Part shown: positions 34,085 to 45,169 of the stretch, piece by piece
Layout: every line of letters begins with the position of its first letter
How positions within the stretch are numbered: the stretch's first letter is position 1
Source: Polytrichum commune
Taxonomy: Eukaryota; Streptophyta; Polytrichopsida; Polytrichales; Polytrichaceae
Direction of reading: 5' to 3'
NCBI GenBank assembly: GCA_950295325.1
Contig: OX485806.1
Location: 38,504,001-38,568,000, forward strand
DNA length: 64,000 bases
Notes under the pieces: model-generated
Seen by the model: only the letters and a program-made list of their open reading frames with translations
Told to the model about the DNA's origin: nothing
Database searches by the model: none
Made by a program: the position numbers and the translations under genes

Positions 34085-35671
34085 ATGCCAGACAAAAATT
34101 GGTATCACAATCCTAACCCCCATAATGGACCCTTCCCAGACTCACATATCATAACTCACTTCAAAGCCGACACCATCACATACGAAGAACCAACAATTCC
34201 CCCAGAACTACGTACAGAACCTAGAACAGAAACCCACGCTATACAAATAATATGTATACATCACAAAAACACACCCATAGGAACAGATACCTTCACCCAA
34301 CAAATGAATGATACTGCCAACACACTACAAATCCCTGAAATGGTCTGTCAAATTGCCCCACCAACGCCACCAGACACACCAGTAAACCGCAATAAAAAAT
34401 GGACCAAACTCACCTATCCACCTCCACCTACCCCGCCAACCACCCAAATACCAACCAACCTATGGAACATCAACCCAGTACAATGCTTACCGCTTAAATA
34501 CCCGCCTCAATTTTGCTATTACACGGACGGGTCATTCAAACCACCAAAACAGATAAACAATGGACAATGGAGACGGGAAAAAGTTGGTTATGGCATTTAC
34601 AACCCTTTCAAAAACCTAAAAATTACAGAAAGGTTACCAGGACTACAAAATATTCTCCGAGCAGAAATGATGGCCATACATCACACTCTACAACTCCTCA
34701 CAACAATATACCGAAATGAGCCAGCACACATATTCACAGATTGCCTAAACATACTATATTTCTTAAATACACAAATCAAACACCCCACCAGTCATAACAG
34801 TCACCCAGACAAAATAATCCTAGAAAGCATGCTTAAAATGTTAACATCCCGAACACAAATAACCACACTACACAAAATCAAGGCTCACACAAACATAGGA
34901 GGAAATGACCAAGCAGATACACTAGCCAAACAAGGATGTGAACTAGACCACAGAGATGCTACACTCCCATATGAACACGCACACCCCACACCATACTTCC
35001 TACAAAAAGATTGGTGGCACTCCATGCAAGAAACACCTGACAAAGGCCCCATTAGACACCTCAGCAAACATATCCTCAAACATGACAATGAACATAACTT
35101 AGCTATAATAGCAAATCAAACGCATCAATTACACAAATGGCTGGACAATGACGACATAGATAAAACATTATCAAATGACTTTTGGACGAATCCTAACGTC
35201 ACAGATAAACAAAAAACATGCTTAGTAAAATTCCGAACCGGTCAATATATGGGTCATGCACGAAAACAACTCTTTTTTGGAAGAGAAGCCTTCCCTTCGA
35301 GAACATGCCCCATATGCAATTCGACAGATGCCGATACATGGCTACATGTACTACTTAAATGCAAGCAACAACATATCCATGCACTAATCACTAAAAGGCA
35401 TAATAAAGCGGTATGGGAAATACGTAAACTCATTGTCTCAAACCGTACATCAAGACACTACACATTAATGAATGCAAGAATACATAATGACCAACCGCAA
35501 GAAAATACAGTCCCACCATGGCTACTTCCATGTACATGTAATTCCCAAAGATGTCACTGCAACGCTAGGCTCAAACCCGACATATTATGCATCATAGGCC
35601 ACCCATATAACCACCCACCCCCAGAAACCCCCACACCTGATATCACCATACAGTTCATAGAATTCACATAA
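34085..35671 (+). pseudogene. LINE RNase H, CCHC finger and restriction-like endonuclease
   Basis: RNase H catalytic residues are all present: YYTDGSF (D), RAEMMAIHH (E), IFTDCLN (D) and NDQADTLAKQG (D), about 34510-34935. Then comes CPICNSTDADTWLHVLLKC, a CxxC...H...C finger (about 35305-35363) like that before the endonuclease of R2-type elements. RLKPDIL (about 35570) and IQFIEFT supply the PD and E positions of a PD-(D/E)xK nuclease. The frame ends at TAA 35669-35671; the second copy at 43 kb reads TAC there and continues, so the stop is secondary. Confidence 0.8.
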
Positions 35672-35982
35672 TGCAACGATAGATTCCCACTGAAACCTTA
35701 GACAGAAAAATTATGAAATACCAACCACTCATAAACAACATCACCACAAAAGGTTGGAAGGTAGCCCCACTCATGGTACTAGTTGCGGGAGCAAGAGGCA
35801 CAACATATATCCCCTCAATGAAAAACTTGGAATCAACATTTACACTCCCTATCACGAAAATTAAAAACACGTTTAAACAAATTAATATAATTGCTATACA
35901 ATACGCACACTCCATACTTATACATAAACGAAGGCTAGAAAACCGACAATCTATTAATGATCTCCAAGACCCCCATAATTAA
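35672..35982 (+). pseudogene. LINE ORF2 C terminus (end of the restriction-like endonuclease)
   Basis: After several stops the frame resumes as KYQPLINNITTKGWKVAPL and then AGARGTTYIPSMKNL. It matches KYDPLINTIQNNGWKVNPL and AGVRGAIHEHSMEKL in the 43-kb copy. The Lys-Tyr after the Glu strand fits the K position of R2-type nucleases. The reading frame is shifted relative to the RNase H part. Confidence 0.7.
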
Positions 35983-36183
35983 AACTCCCCACCTAAAGCA
36001 AATCCCCCCCCCCCTCTCACCAAAAACCCCAAACAAGAACCACATATAACTAACCAGCTACCGAAAGTTAACACTGATTACTAAATATAGTGTCTACGTC
36101 CTGAAAGGGGCGAAGTAGTTTTACATCTAAAGCCAATGCCGCAAGGCTTGGCCTAGGATGTTCTACGAACAGACACTTTATTC

Positions 36184-36209
36184 ACTCCGGCCTTTGAAGA
36201 GGCCGGAGT
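36184..36209 (+). other. Hairpin near the 3' end of the LINE
   Basis: ACTCCGGCCT and AGGCCGGAGT form a perfect 10-bp stem around TTGAAG. It lies at the end of the 3' untranslated region, where LINE reverse transcriptases recognise template RNA. A second imperfect stem (GCCAATGCC...GGCTTGGC, about 36132-36153) lies just upstream. Confidence 0.7.
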
Positions 36210-36240
36210 TCTTTATCTTCTCTATCTGTTCAAATTTGAA

Positions 36241-39200
36241 TCAAGCACGTTAGTATGGAAGGACACATCGTGGGATTTTTTTGGGGAAGAAATGTGCTAG
36301 CGCCCCTCAACGGCCGTTGGGTTTTGTAACGACTCTAAACATGTGGGACCTTGCTGGATGCTTATTTATTTCAACTTGTATATTTTGTTATCTCCATATT
36401 TACTGGTAACCATTTAACTAGTCTTATGTGTTATTGGTTGTGTTTTGAATGGTACTTGAATGATTTAGGATTGGTATTACTAATCGAAACCAAATGAATG
36501 ACAATCTGAATGGTATGGAATGTTTGTTGGTCACATAGTCAACTTCGCAATGCTATAGTATTTTGTTCACTATTTGGTACTTGTACGATTTATAAAAAAA
36601 ATATCATGCCAAAAATCAACCTCTCTAAATAATTACAAATAAATATAGGGTGCTAGAAAATATGTCTAAGTAGCTTTTTATATACAAATAAGGAGGAATA
36701 AAATATTGAGAGGTGCATAAATATCCCTTCATTAAATACCCCATTATTGCACGTGATTACAAAACGTAAGGGGATTTGATCGGCCCGAGTCCTTTCGGAT
36801 GGATTTGCCTTCCAAAAACCATTCATAAGCCCAAAACGAGTCTCTCGGGATTAATGACGGTTACGTGAGCTTGGCCTGCATGTATTGTCCACAACCCACC
36901 CCATTTTGAGGATGTTGCGTGGGGGCTAGGTTTGGGCTAGGACTAGGTGGACCTAAGACCACACGTTTATGAGTTGACATATCATGGGGCTAGCTCCCAA
37001 CTAGGGGGAGCCTAGGTAGGTGTCGGTCACCTCTTCCAACCAAAGTTGGGGAAGTTTTTGAAGCCTTAGTGGCTAATTGCCGGTAGTTGCTACGAAGGGT
37101 CGGATTTTTCCCAATTTACATCGGCAACAACCGGTCTTTTGTAAAATCAATCGGCCAATTGCCTATATTTTCATATTTTCATTGGCCAATATCCGATTAA
37201 ATGGAATTCATATCGGCACTATTTTTATTTTAAATGTATGAAAAGTTATTAGAAATCATTTCTTAGTACAAAATCTTGAATAAGTGAAAAGAAAGGCATG
37301 TTCAAAACTTTAAATTTGAAGAGTTAATATCCTTGGGAATTGAACCTAGCAATGCCTTCACCGCTTGAAGGCCAAGGGTCCCCCAATTCTTCATAGAAGC
37401 AATTGGATTTGGTCATGGAATGGTTGCATAATTCAAAAAGTTGAAGGTTTAGGGTACTTCCTCAAGTGCATCATCAGATGCCCCAGACAAATAGCGCTTT
37501 GGATGCTTCCAACTGAAATCCAGTAACTCACAAGAAGAATCGGCTACATTTCCGGGACATTTTCTGGTCCATCAGCTAATTGCCGGAGGATTGAAATTAC
37601 AATCGGATTGCCATCCGATGGTTTGGACCGGCCATGAGGGGAAATCCATTGGCTGATAATGAACTAGCCGTCGGTTTTCCCCGAACATAGCTTCCAACCG
37701 GATGGTAAACTTCGATAGCCATCCCAATAATTTCATGCAATAAGGATTCATTTTTATTGAACCAATACAAGATTAGATAGACTGAGGGGCTAATCATACC
37801 AACCATTTTTGGTACCATCCGTTAGCATCTTCGGCTATAATAAACGTGAAAAGTGGTGGGACCACATCTATTTCTCAACATAATCCCTAACAATTTCACG
37901 GCCGGACCGGATGGAAAGTTTGGTGTGATCGGAGCATGAGTAAGTCATTTCTTTCTAAAAAGGGAGCACTCCGCAAGCTCTTACTACTTGTAATGGTAAG
38001 CTCTCTTTGGCCCATGATAATTTAAACCGAATATTGCCGTCTTGGATTACAAGATTGACAAACAAGCCTTCAAGTATTAGATTTGTCCCACGGGTTCATC
38101 AAGATGGGTTCACGGGGGGTGCACTTCATTGTCAAGTTGAACACCATGTGCGATAAAACAAAATCTACTTTTTACATAAAGCATCACCAAAATGGTTCAA
38201 AAGTTTATGGTTTTTTTTTCATGAGTAGATATACATAGTATCTATTACATAGTAAAAATTGGTAACCAAATTTGATGATTTGTTTTTTTTATAAAACATA
38301 CCATTTCTAACTGGAATGACACAACATTAAACTAAACAAATTACTACAAAAAATGAAGATGACTAAAAATTTCAAAAAAATATACAAAAGATATTATCAA
38401 TGGTTATGTGTATGTAGAAAAAATATCATAATTTTAAAAATTATCTATGGCATGTAATATAGGGTAGCAAACTTTTATCGCACGTGGTTATGAAATGTAA
38501 GGGGGTGTGATCCCCCCGTGGATGGGTTCCAACAATAACACCTCAAGTTCGAGCTTCTAGTTGCAACATGTTGGAGAGTTGAATTTTTCAGGGAAAGATT
38601 TTGACATCCGCCTACAAACCAATGCTCACATCGACCTATCTCCAAATGCTCTTACAAATATCATTCCAACTACACTGGTTATCCCAATTAGTGTGTGTGG
38701 TACTAATTCCCAAAACACGCACTATTTTGTCAAGTCTCAAAATTAGTGAGGGCTGGAATTTTTACTAGATGATATGGAATTCATGAATACATGCTCATTT
38801 ACCATACATCTCAAGACAATTAGTGTATGCTCTAAGATACTTGTAGAGTGATAAAATAAAATAATGCAAACACATGGTTGTCAATGGATATTGCTATTAT
38901 GAATAGTTATTTTGGTGAATAGTGCTTGGATAAATAGTGCTTCGTAGATCTTTTGGTGGCGCGAATCTCATTGTGTAAAGAAATTTAGTATGGCCTTCAC
39001 TAATTTCCCTCATGCACTATCAGCCCTCCCTCACTAATTGGGTGTATCCCAACAAAGTAGCATATGCCAAACATGAACTTGTGGGCTTATCATCAATAAA
39101 ATGTTTTTTACAAAAAATCCAAAGAACTTCAACAGTGTCTTCACACAACATCAATCTCACTCGTGGTCCAAAAACAATACAAAATTTGCTTGACAAGTCA

Positions 39201-42200
39201 TGCTGACACACTACCATAAAAATGGGAATGAGACAAGCAAACAAGATGAATGTCTAGCTCATTTTAAATGACTTTTTGAATATGCCCAATTTTAGATTAT
39301 TATTTGGGTTGCCTACTTACTTTTGCCCTTTAATGAATTGTTAGGCAAAAAGGTGCCCAAGCTGCTAGAGAGCTACGGTACCAAGTTATCTCGAATGGAA
39401 GCGAACTTGGAGTGAAATTGTTGGTGATATCGATGGTGATTCTTTTGGATCCAACTTTAAAAACTTGGACACACTTTAAGTGGTGGATCCCAATGAAACA
39501 AAATTGACATAAAATTTCACAACGCCAAAATGCTTTTAAGATTAAATGTACATTAAGATGATGACAAAAGAAAGCTAATTCCCTAGAGCAATAGAGTACA
39601 ATGACCTCCGTGAGATAGAAGTTGATGTCAACTTGATCAATGGTCCAATTGGAAGAACAACTTGAGACTCCTATTATTACACTCTAAAATCCGATTTCCC
39701 GAGAGGTGGAGGATGAACTATGAGAAGAGAATAGTGCTTCATGGCTAAGTTATGGTATTTGAAAGAATGGTCTTCTAAAGTCAACCAATGATGTTTATGG
39801 ATTTAATTTGGAGCTTTTAGCGAACCTTTTTTTGTTACTTGGACTAAATCTGAGTAGATTATTCTCAAATGTCTCATTCTGTAATCAAGTTTTTTTTTTA
39901 ATTTTTTTTTAATTTTTTTGTGTGTTGGTGCAAAATAGCAAATCTTTAAAATAATTAATACCCATACAATCAAAGGGCTTGGATATTAATTGGGTGAATT
40001 GACTTCCTCAGTATGCTAAGATAGATGTGCCCAAATTAAACACAACAATAATGTGGATGATTCTGTTGGGGTGGCATGAGGTTAGGTGTGGATCTTAGAG
40101 CTGGCACCAAAAAGACATGTGTTCAAAGAGATTGGACTAAGTGCTCAAAATATGTTAACCATTTGAGGCTCAATAAACAACATGATTTGGGGGGGGGGGG
40201 ACCCTACATGACTATTGAATGACACACGAGAATCTTCAATTTGATAATGAATAGGAGACTATTGGTTACGGGCACGGTTTGGATTTGCTACGTCATCTTC
40301 CAGTGATTGCATGTTTCATATCCTAAGAGAAGTGGGTGTAGAATGAAAAATATATATCCAAGGCATGGACTCTACCTTATGCATGCATTGATATTAATAT
40401 CTATGGCAAGTATAACCTAATTTTGTAATATACTCTAGAACTACTTTGGACCCTTGCCATCTCGGCCTACCCATGCATGTGAATTATGAATCACTTTAAT
40501 GTGGTTTCCCGATGTGGTCCAAGCCTACCATCTCTATTTCATTCATCGTTTTCAGAATGTTTGGGAATGGTGGGGGACAATCTCACCATCACCACCACAT
40601 TGTCCTTTACTTCATAGATTGTTTTTGTATTACATAGAGGTGTATAAGTTAGAGTATAGCGATCCAAGCGGATCTTTGCATCCAAGTGTTAAATGTCCTA
40701 GTTGATATCATGGTTTTTTTCTTCTTATTTTAATCAGCTTTTATTAATTATGTGACTTATAACTTTCAATATAGAATTGCTAACTTCGACTTTTAATGGA
40801 TGATATAAGGTCTGAAAATGTAAACCTTATCGAAATTGGTTGTGACAACAATACATATGTCATATTTAGCCTTTGTAACCCAAACTCTCATTGAATATCC
40901 ATTTTTACACCTACAAAGTCTCCCCCCAACTATAAATAAAATAATAATACTATAATAATACTATAATTTTTGTAAATAAAGACCAAAGACTTGTTACAAA
41001 TAGAATGCACATGAAAGCATTTTGTGTTGCTCATACATACACATTAATAAAAAAAATTGGAGGCAGAAATCATATACATATGATCAAAAAATATTTGTAT
41101 ATATACTTTGGAGAGCCATTGGTCCAATCAACATCCTAAATGTGTACTATTCACAAATAACACAATGTTGCATGCTATTATATTTGTTTATGACAACCCA
41201 TTAGATTTTACTCATGTAGACGTAATGACTTTGCAAGCCATATTAGAGAAGCTCAATAAGATAGTCGCTGGTAATTTGAAGTGCTTACATTAGTGGGCTA
41301 TCAATTCCTTCTCCAAGTCCACATAGATTTCATGATGGAATTTTGCATATTTGTAAAGACATTTTAAATAATATTAATTTTATATATGTGGCCAAATATC
41401 TAATGTGTGTTTTCATGAAGTCACCAAGGGGGGGGGGTTGTATATCATGTATGACCAAGCGGTATTTTGTAGGGGGTGTTTTAATGGCCCGGACTAATTT
41501 AATGGACCATTCAATTATCTAATTATTTAATTCATGGTTTTTTCGGGGTTTATATAATTACTTACAAATCATGAAGGGGGTTTTTATTTATTATAATAAA
41601 TTGAAGTAAAATAAAAACATGAAATCCAAAGATTAAAGACAATGATATTTCTAACAATTTGAATGCCAAAAACTAAGGCTAAGCTATCAAGGAATAGCAC
41701 CAAGAATCATTGAGTTCCAAATCGCATCGCTTTTGTAATGAAGACTGTAACATCCCCGGGACATGAAGTACCTCGTTATTATGACAAAGAGGCCCAATGT
41801 GTCATATTGTTGAATTTGTGACACCTCCATAATATGACAATTTTATTGTTTCCAAAATGTGTCATATTAAAGAGGTATGACTCTAGTCAAAGTTCATTTC
41901 CGTGAGGTGGAAAGAGTTTCCTTATTGAGCATGATAGGCTGGCTTAAAGAGCATCAAATGTGACTTTGGGGGTGTGGCTATGTCATGGGTTACCTATTGT
42001 GGTAGACCATGATGCCTTCTAAAAAGTTGTTGTTTTGAGGTAGATGTTAAATTTGTGTTCAACCTAGTTTTGAGAAAGTGAGATTGCTTGAGTGATTAAC
42101 CAAGAGGAGGTAGGTGGGCTAGACGTTGTTGGAAACATGTAGACTTTATCGCTTAAGGGCTGAGGCTTATTCTGTATGCAAAGAATATAGTAAGTGGTTA

Positions 42201-42328
42201 TAAAGACAAAAGTGCTTATCACACACCAAACAATTATCCAAGTGTCTATGTCACATTTGGACATCCACAACTTCTAGGATGGCTATTAATGATGACACTA
42301 GCATGTTGGGCTAATCATGTCTAATGGC
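36241..42328. other. Intergenic region with repeat debris, no gene seen
   Basis: AT-rich, with short frames only. Dispersed repeats found: GCACGTG.TTA...AA.GTAAGGGG at about 36753 and 38478 (direct); 38670-38818, matching 63845-64000; 40080-40260, matching 43890-44070; and 40490-40640, matching 59975-60110. Homopolymers of T (39890) and G (40190, 41430) occur. Confidence 0.55.
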
Positions 42329-42894
42329 CAGGGTTGTCTATTGTGTCGTCACGGAGGCTAATCTCGGCATAATGTCGTGCCGTCACGACATTATGCCAGA
42401 TGCTGTCTTTATCATGACGGACTTGATTTTTATTGAATTATGTGTGTAATTACATTACCCCATTTCAGACACATAGGATGTAAGATGTCCACGTGTGATG
42501 ACATGTCAGCAAAGTAGAGGTAAAGTGGGGAAAAAATTACTAGCCCCCGTCCGCCCCCGTTCCCGCCCCCGTTCCCGCCCCGTCCGCACCCGCTCCCCCC
42601 CCCCCCCGTCCGCCCCACACACTCCTTAGTCATATTTTACTACTTTGATTTTAACATAATGATAACAGAATGGCAAAATGGTTTACCTGGCGCTAGGCAT
42701 ATCCACGTCCACGTCGGCTTTTTCTGCCACATAGGACGCCACCTTGGCAAGAAGGTAAGTATTTTACCCACCCTACTAGCTGCCCCCTAGGTTGACCCTA
42801 CGTGGACCCTATTGTGTCGTGACGGAGGGGTCCGTCACGACACGACACGTCATGACGGCACGACACCGTCATGACGTCGGGATAGACAACCCTG
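42329..42894. mobile_element. hAT-type MITE, 566 bp
   Basis: The ends are inverted repeats CAGGGTTGTCTAT (13 bp perfect; similarity extends through a TCGTCACGG/CGTCATGACGG segment). They are flanked by a perfect 8-bp duplication CTAATGGC (42321-42328 and 42895-42902). Eight-base duplications with CAGGG-type ends are the hallmark of hAT transposons. There is no coding capacity; the middle holds a CCCCCGTCCGCC-type low-complexity tract (42541-42617). It is a non-autonomous copy. Confidence 0.92.
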
Positions 42895-42912
42895 CTAATG
42901 GCTTGACGATCA

Positions 42913-43560
42913 ATGATACAAGTCATGGGAAATCTTACATACCTTGTGATGATTGCCCCATATATGTACCAAGCCCACAACCAATCATCAACACCGATGC
43001 TACCCTCCCCTAAACATACAATCCAATTCATCGAATTTACATACTGCCATGACAGATTTCCTGAAGAAGCACTCACCCACAAACACGCCAAATATGACCC
43101 ACTCATCAACACCATACAAAACAACGGATGGAAAGTCAACCCCCTAATCACCATCACAGCTGGAGTAAGAGGTGCTATCCACGAACATTCCATGGAAAAG
43201 CTAACCAACCTAAAAATCCCAAAACACAACATTAAAACCCTCATGAAGAAAATACATGAAAATGCCATCAAATATCTCACATACCTCGTCCTAAACAAAA
43301 GAAAACTCGATAACAAACAAACCCCTGTCCCCCCACCCTAACCAAACTTAACTAATATAATATGATATAATTTGATAACAAGAGCCCACCTCCCAAAAGA
43401 GGCATAACGCCCTATATTGCATCACGGGATACCGCGATCAATACAGGGCTAACGGGCTCGCATTCATGCCGGTATACAATACTGGCGTTATTTTTTCTTT
43501 TCTTTCTACCAAGCCCTCCTGCGGGTGCCCCTCATAAAAGATTCACTTTAATACCTTTAA
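42913..43560 (+). mobile_element. 5'-truncated LINE copy of a related family
   Basis: An open frame to 43341 encodes the restriction-like endonuclease end (IQFIEFTYCHDRF, KYDPLINTIQNNGWKV, AGVRGAIHEHSMEKL), homologous to 35650-35982. No stop interrupts it, so it is better preserved than the 36-kb copy. The following 3' tail differs from that copy and has its own pairing segments (TAACGCC near 43405 with GGCGTTA near 43489), so this is another family. The exact 5' truncation point is uncertain. Confidence 0.75.
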
Positions 43561-44529
43561 AAAAATTCAAGGGAAGATTCTTTTTTCTTATTAAAACATC
43601 GTATAGGAACCCCTCAAATATGCTCACTACATGTTGTACCTAAAATATTAACAGATTTTGAGCTTATTGTCCAATCTCTATCAAACACAAGTCTATTTGT
43701 TGCCTGTTTTTAGATCCACACCTAACTTCACACCACTCAAATATAAATGTCCGATTAAGATAAGTAATTGTTGTGTACAAAAAGCCCTTCAAGGGGTTTG
43801 AGCCCTTTGAGAGGCTAGGGCCTTCAAAGTAAAACTAGAAGTGTTTAATTTTAATACTTCTCTTATCAAACATCTATATTTGAGTGGTATGTAGTTAGGT
43901 GTGGCTTCAAGAACGGATACATTAAGACATGTGTTTCCAATAGATTGGATCAGATGTTCAAAATATAATAACCATTCTAAGCTCAATATTCAACATAATT
44001 GGGAAAACCTATATGGCCACTCAATGAACATGAGAACCTTCACTTTGATAATAAAGAAGATATTCATAGGAGCTCCAAAAATCATAGAAAAGCTAAAATA
44101 GAAAATTCCTTTTGGGGTGATTGACCTATTAGCCACGTGTCGTCTCCTGCGACTGTCCAAATGGCATACAGAGAGGGAGCGCTCCCTACATGTAACTCCC
44201 ACTATTCTTGCCCGTCACCGCCCGTCACCCGACCCCACTCTTCCTCTTTGTCTTCTGCGCCGCTGATTCTCCCATACTTTCGCATATTCTGTTCAATTTT
44301 GCTTCTCGACCCTCGATTGGAGTGGGATCCCATGTTGCACTGGCCCCGAAAACAATTCAAACTGCCTTTCCTCAAACAAATCCATCTCTGCTGTCCCAGA
44401 CAAGGCATGTAGTGTCAAAATTTCATTGCTTTTTGGAGTACAGGTGAAGAAGCATTCGGCATGGATTCCCACCACGATACCTGTCAATTCTCTCGAAAGG
44501 TATTTACCACAATTTCTGGCGATCACAGA

Positions 44530-45169
44530 TGAATTTCACGCAAAATGTAGGGGAAAAGCGATAAAAAAAGTTTTGCGGGATTCCTGATGAAATTCGCAGA
44601 AGTGGGAGAGTCTTTTGAAGAAGGGTTGTGAGGTTTGCGAGAGGAATCTCCAGAGAGATTTACATATGAATTCGACACAAAATTCAGTGGAAAAGCGAGC
44701 GAAGAGGGTTGTGGGAATCCTGAAATTGAAGGGAAAAGCGTGCAAGGAGGGTTGAGGGATTCTTGACGAAATTCGCAGAAGTGGGAGGAGTAAGTTTTGA
44801 AGAAGGTTTGTGAGGTTTGGAACAGAAATCTCAACAGACATCCACATACGAATGTTGGTGTGGCAGGTGAATGTCTGCAGATAATTGGGTGGACAATCGA
44901 ACAAAGAGGGTTGCGACGTTCGTGATATTTGAGAAGAAATGGGAGTAACAAGTTTCGAAGAAAGTTGGTGAAATTTGTAAGTTTGTAAGGTTTGTAAGAT
45001 TTGTGAGGTTTGCAAGAGGAATATCCAAAGAGATTCACATATGAATGTTGGTGTCACAGGTGAATTTCTGCACATTATTGGTGGATAATCGAGCAAAGAG
45101 GATTCGAGAAGAAGTGGGAGTAATAAATTTGGAAGAAGGTTTGTAAGGTTTGTGAGGTTTGCAATTGGA
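44530..45169. repeat. ~170-bp imperfect tandem repeats upstream of the anoctamin gene
   Basis: Four diverged units share ATTCGCAGAAGTGGGAG(AG)AGT..., GAAGAAGGTTTGTGAGGTTTG and ACATATGAAT.TTGGTG motifs. The last unit runs directly into the anoctamin start codon, so copies of the gene's 5' leader seem to have been duplicated. Minus-strand open frames here (up to 262 codons) follow the repeat and are not supported as genes. Confidence 0.65.

Larger units (their letters stand above)
29005..36240 (+). mobile_element. LINE retrotransposon, 3' part (Dualen/RandI-like)
   Basis: This is the continuation of the element whose 5' part ends at 10191. Domain order on the plus strand: linker, AP-type endonuclease, reverse transcriptase, an unassigned domain, RNase H, CCHC finger, restriction-like endonuclease, then a structured 3' tail. 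AP endonuclease at the start together with a CCHC/restriction-like endonuclease at the end is the arrangement described for the Dualen (RandI) clade of green algae. The copy is dead: stops at 30125 and 33965, frameshifts near 29510-29547, 32560 and 33511, and further stops after 35668. Confidence 0.8.
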
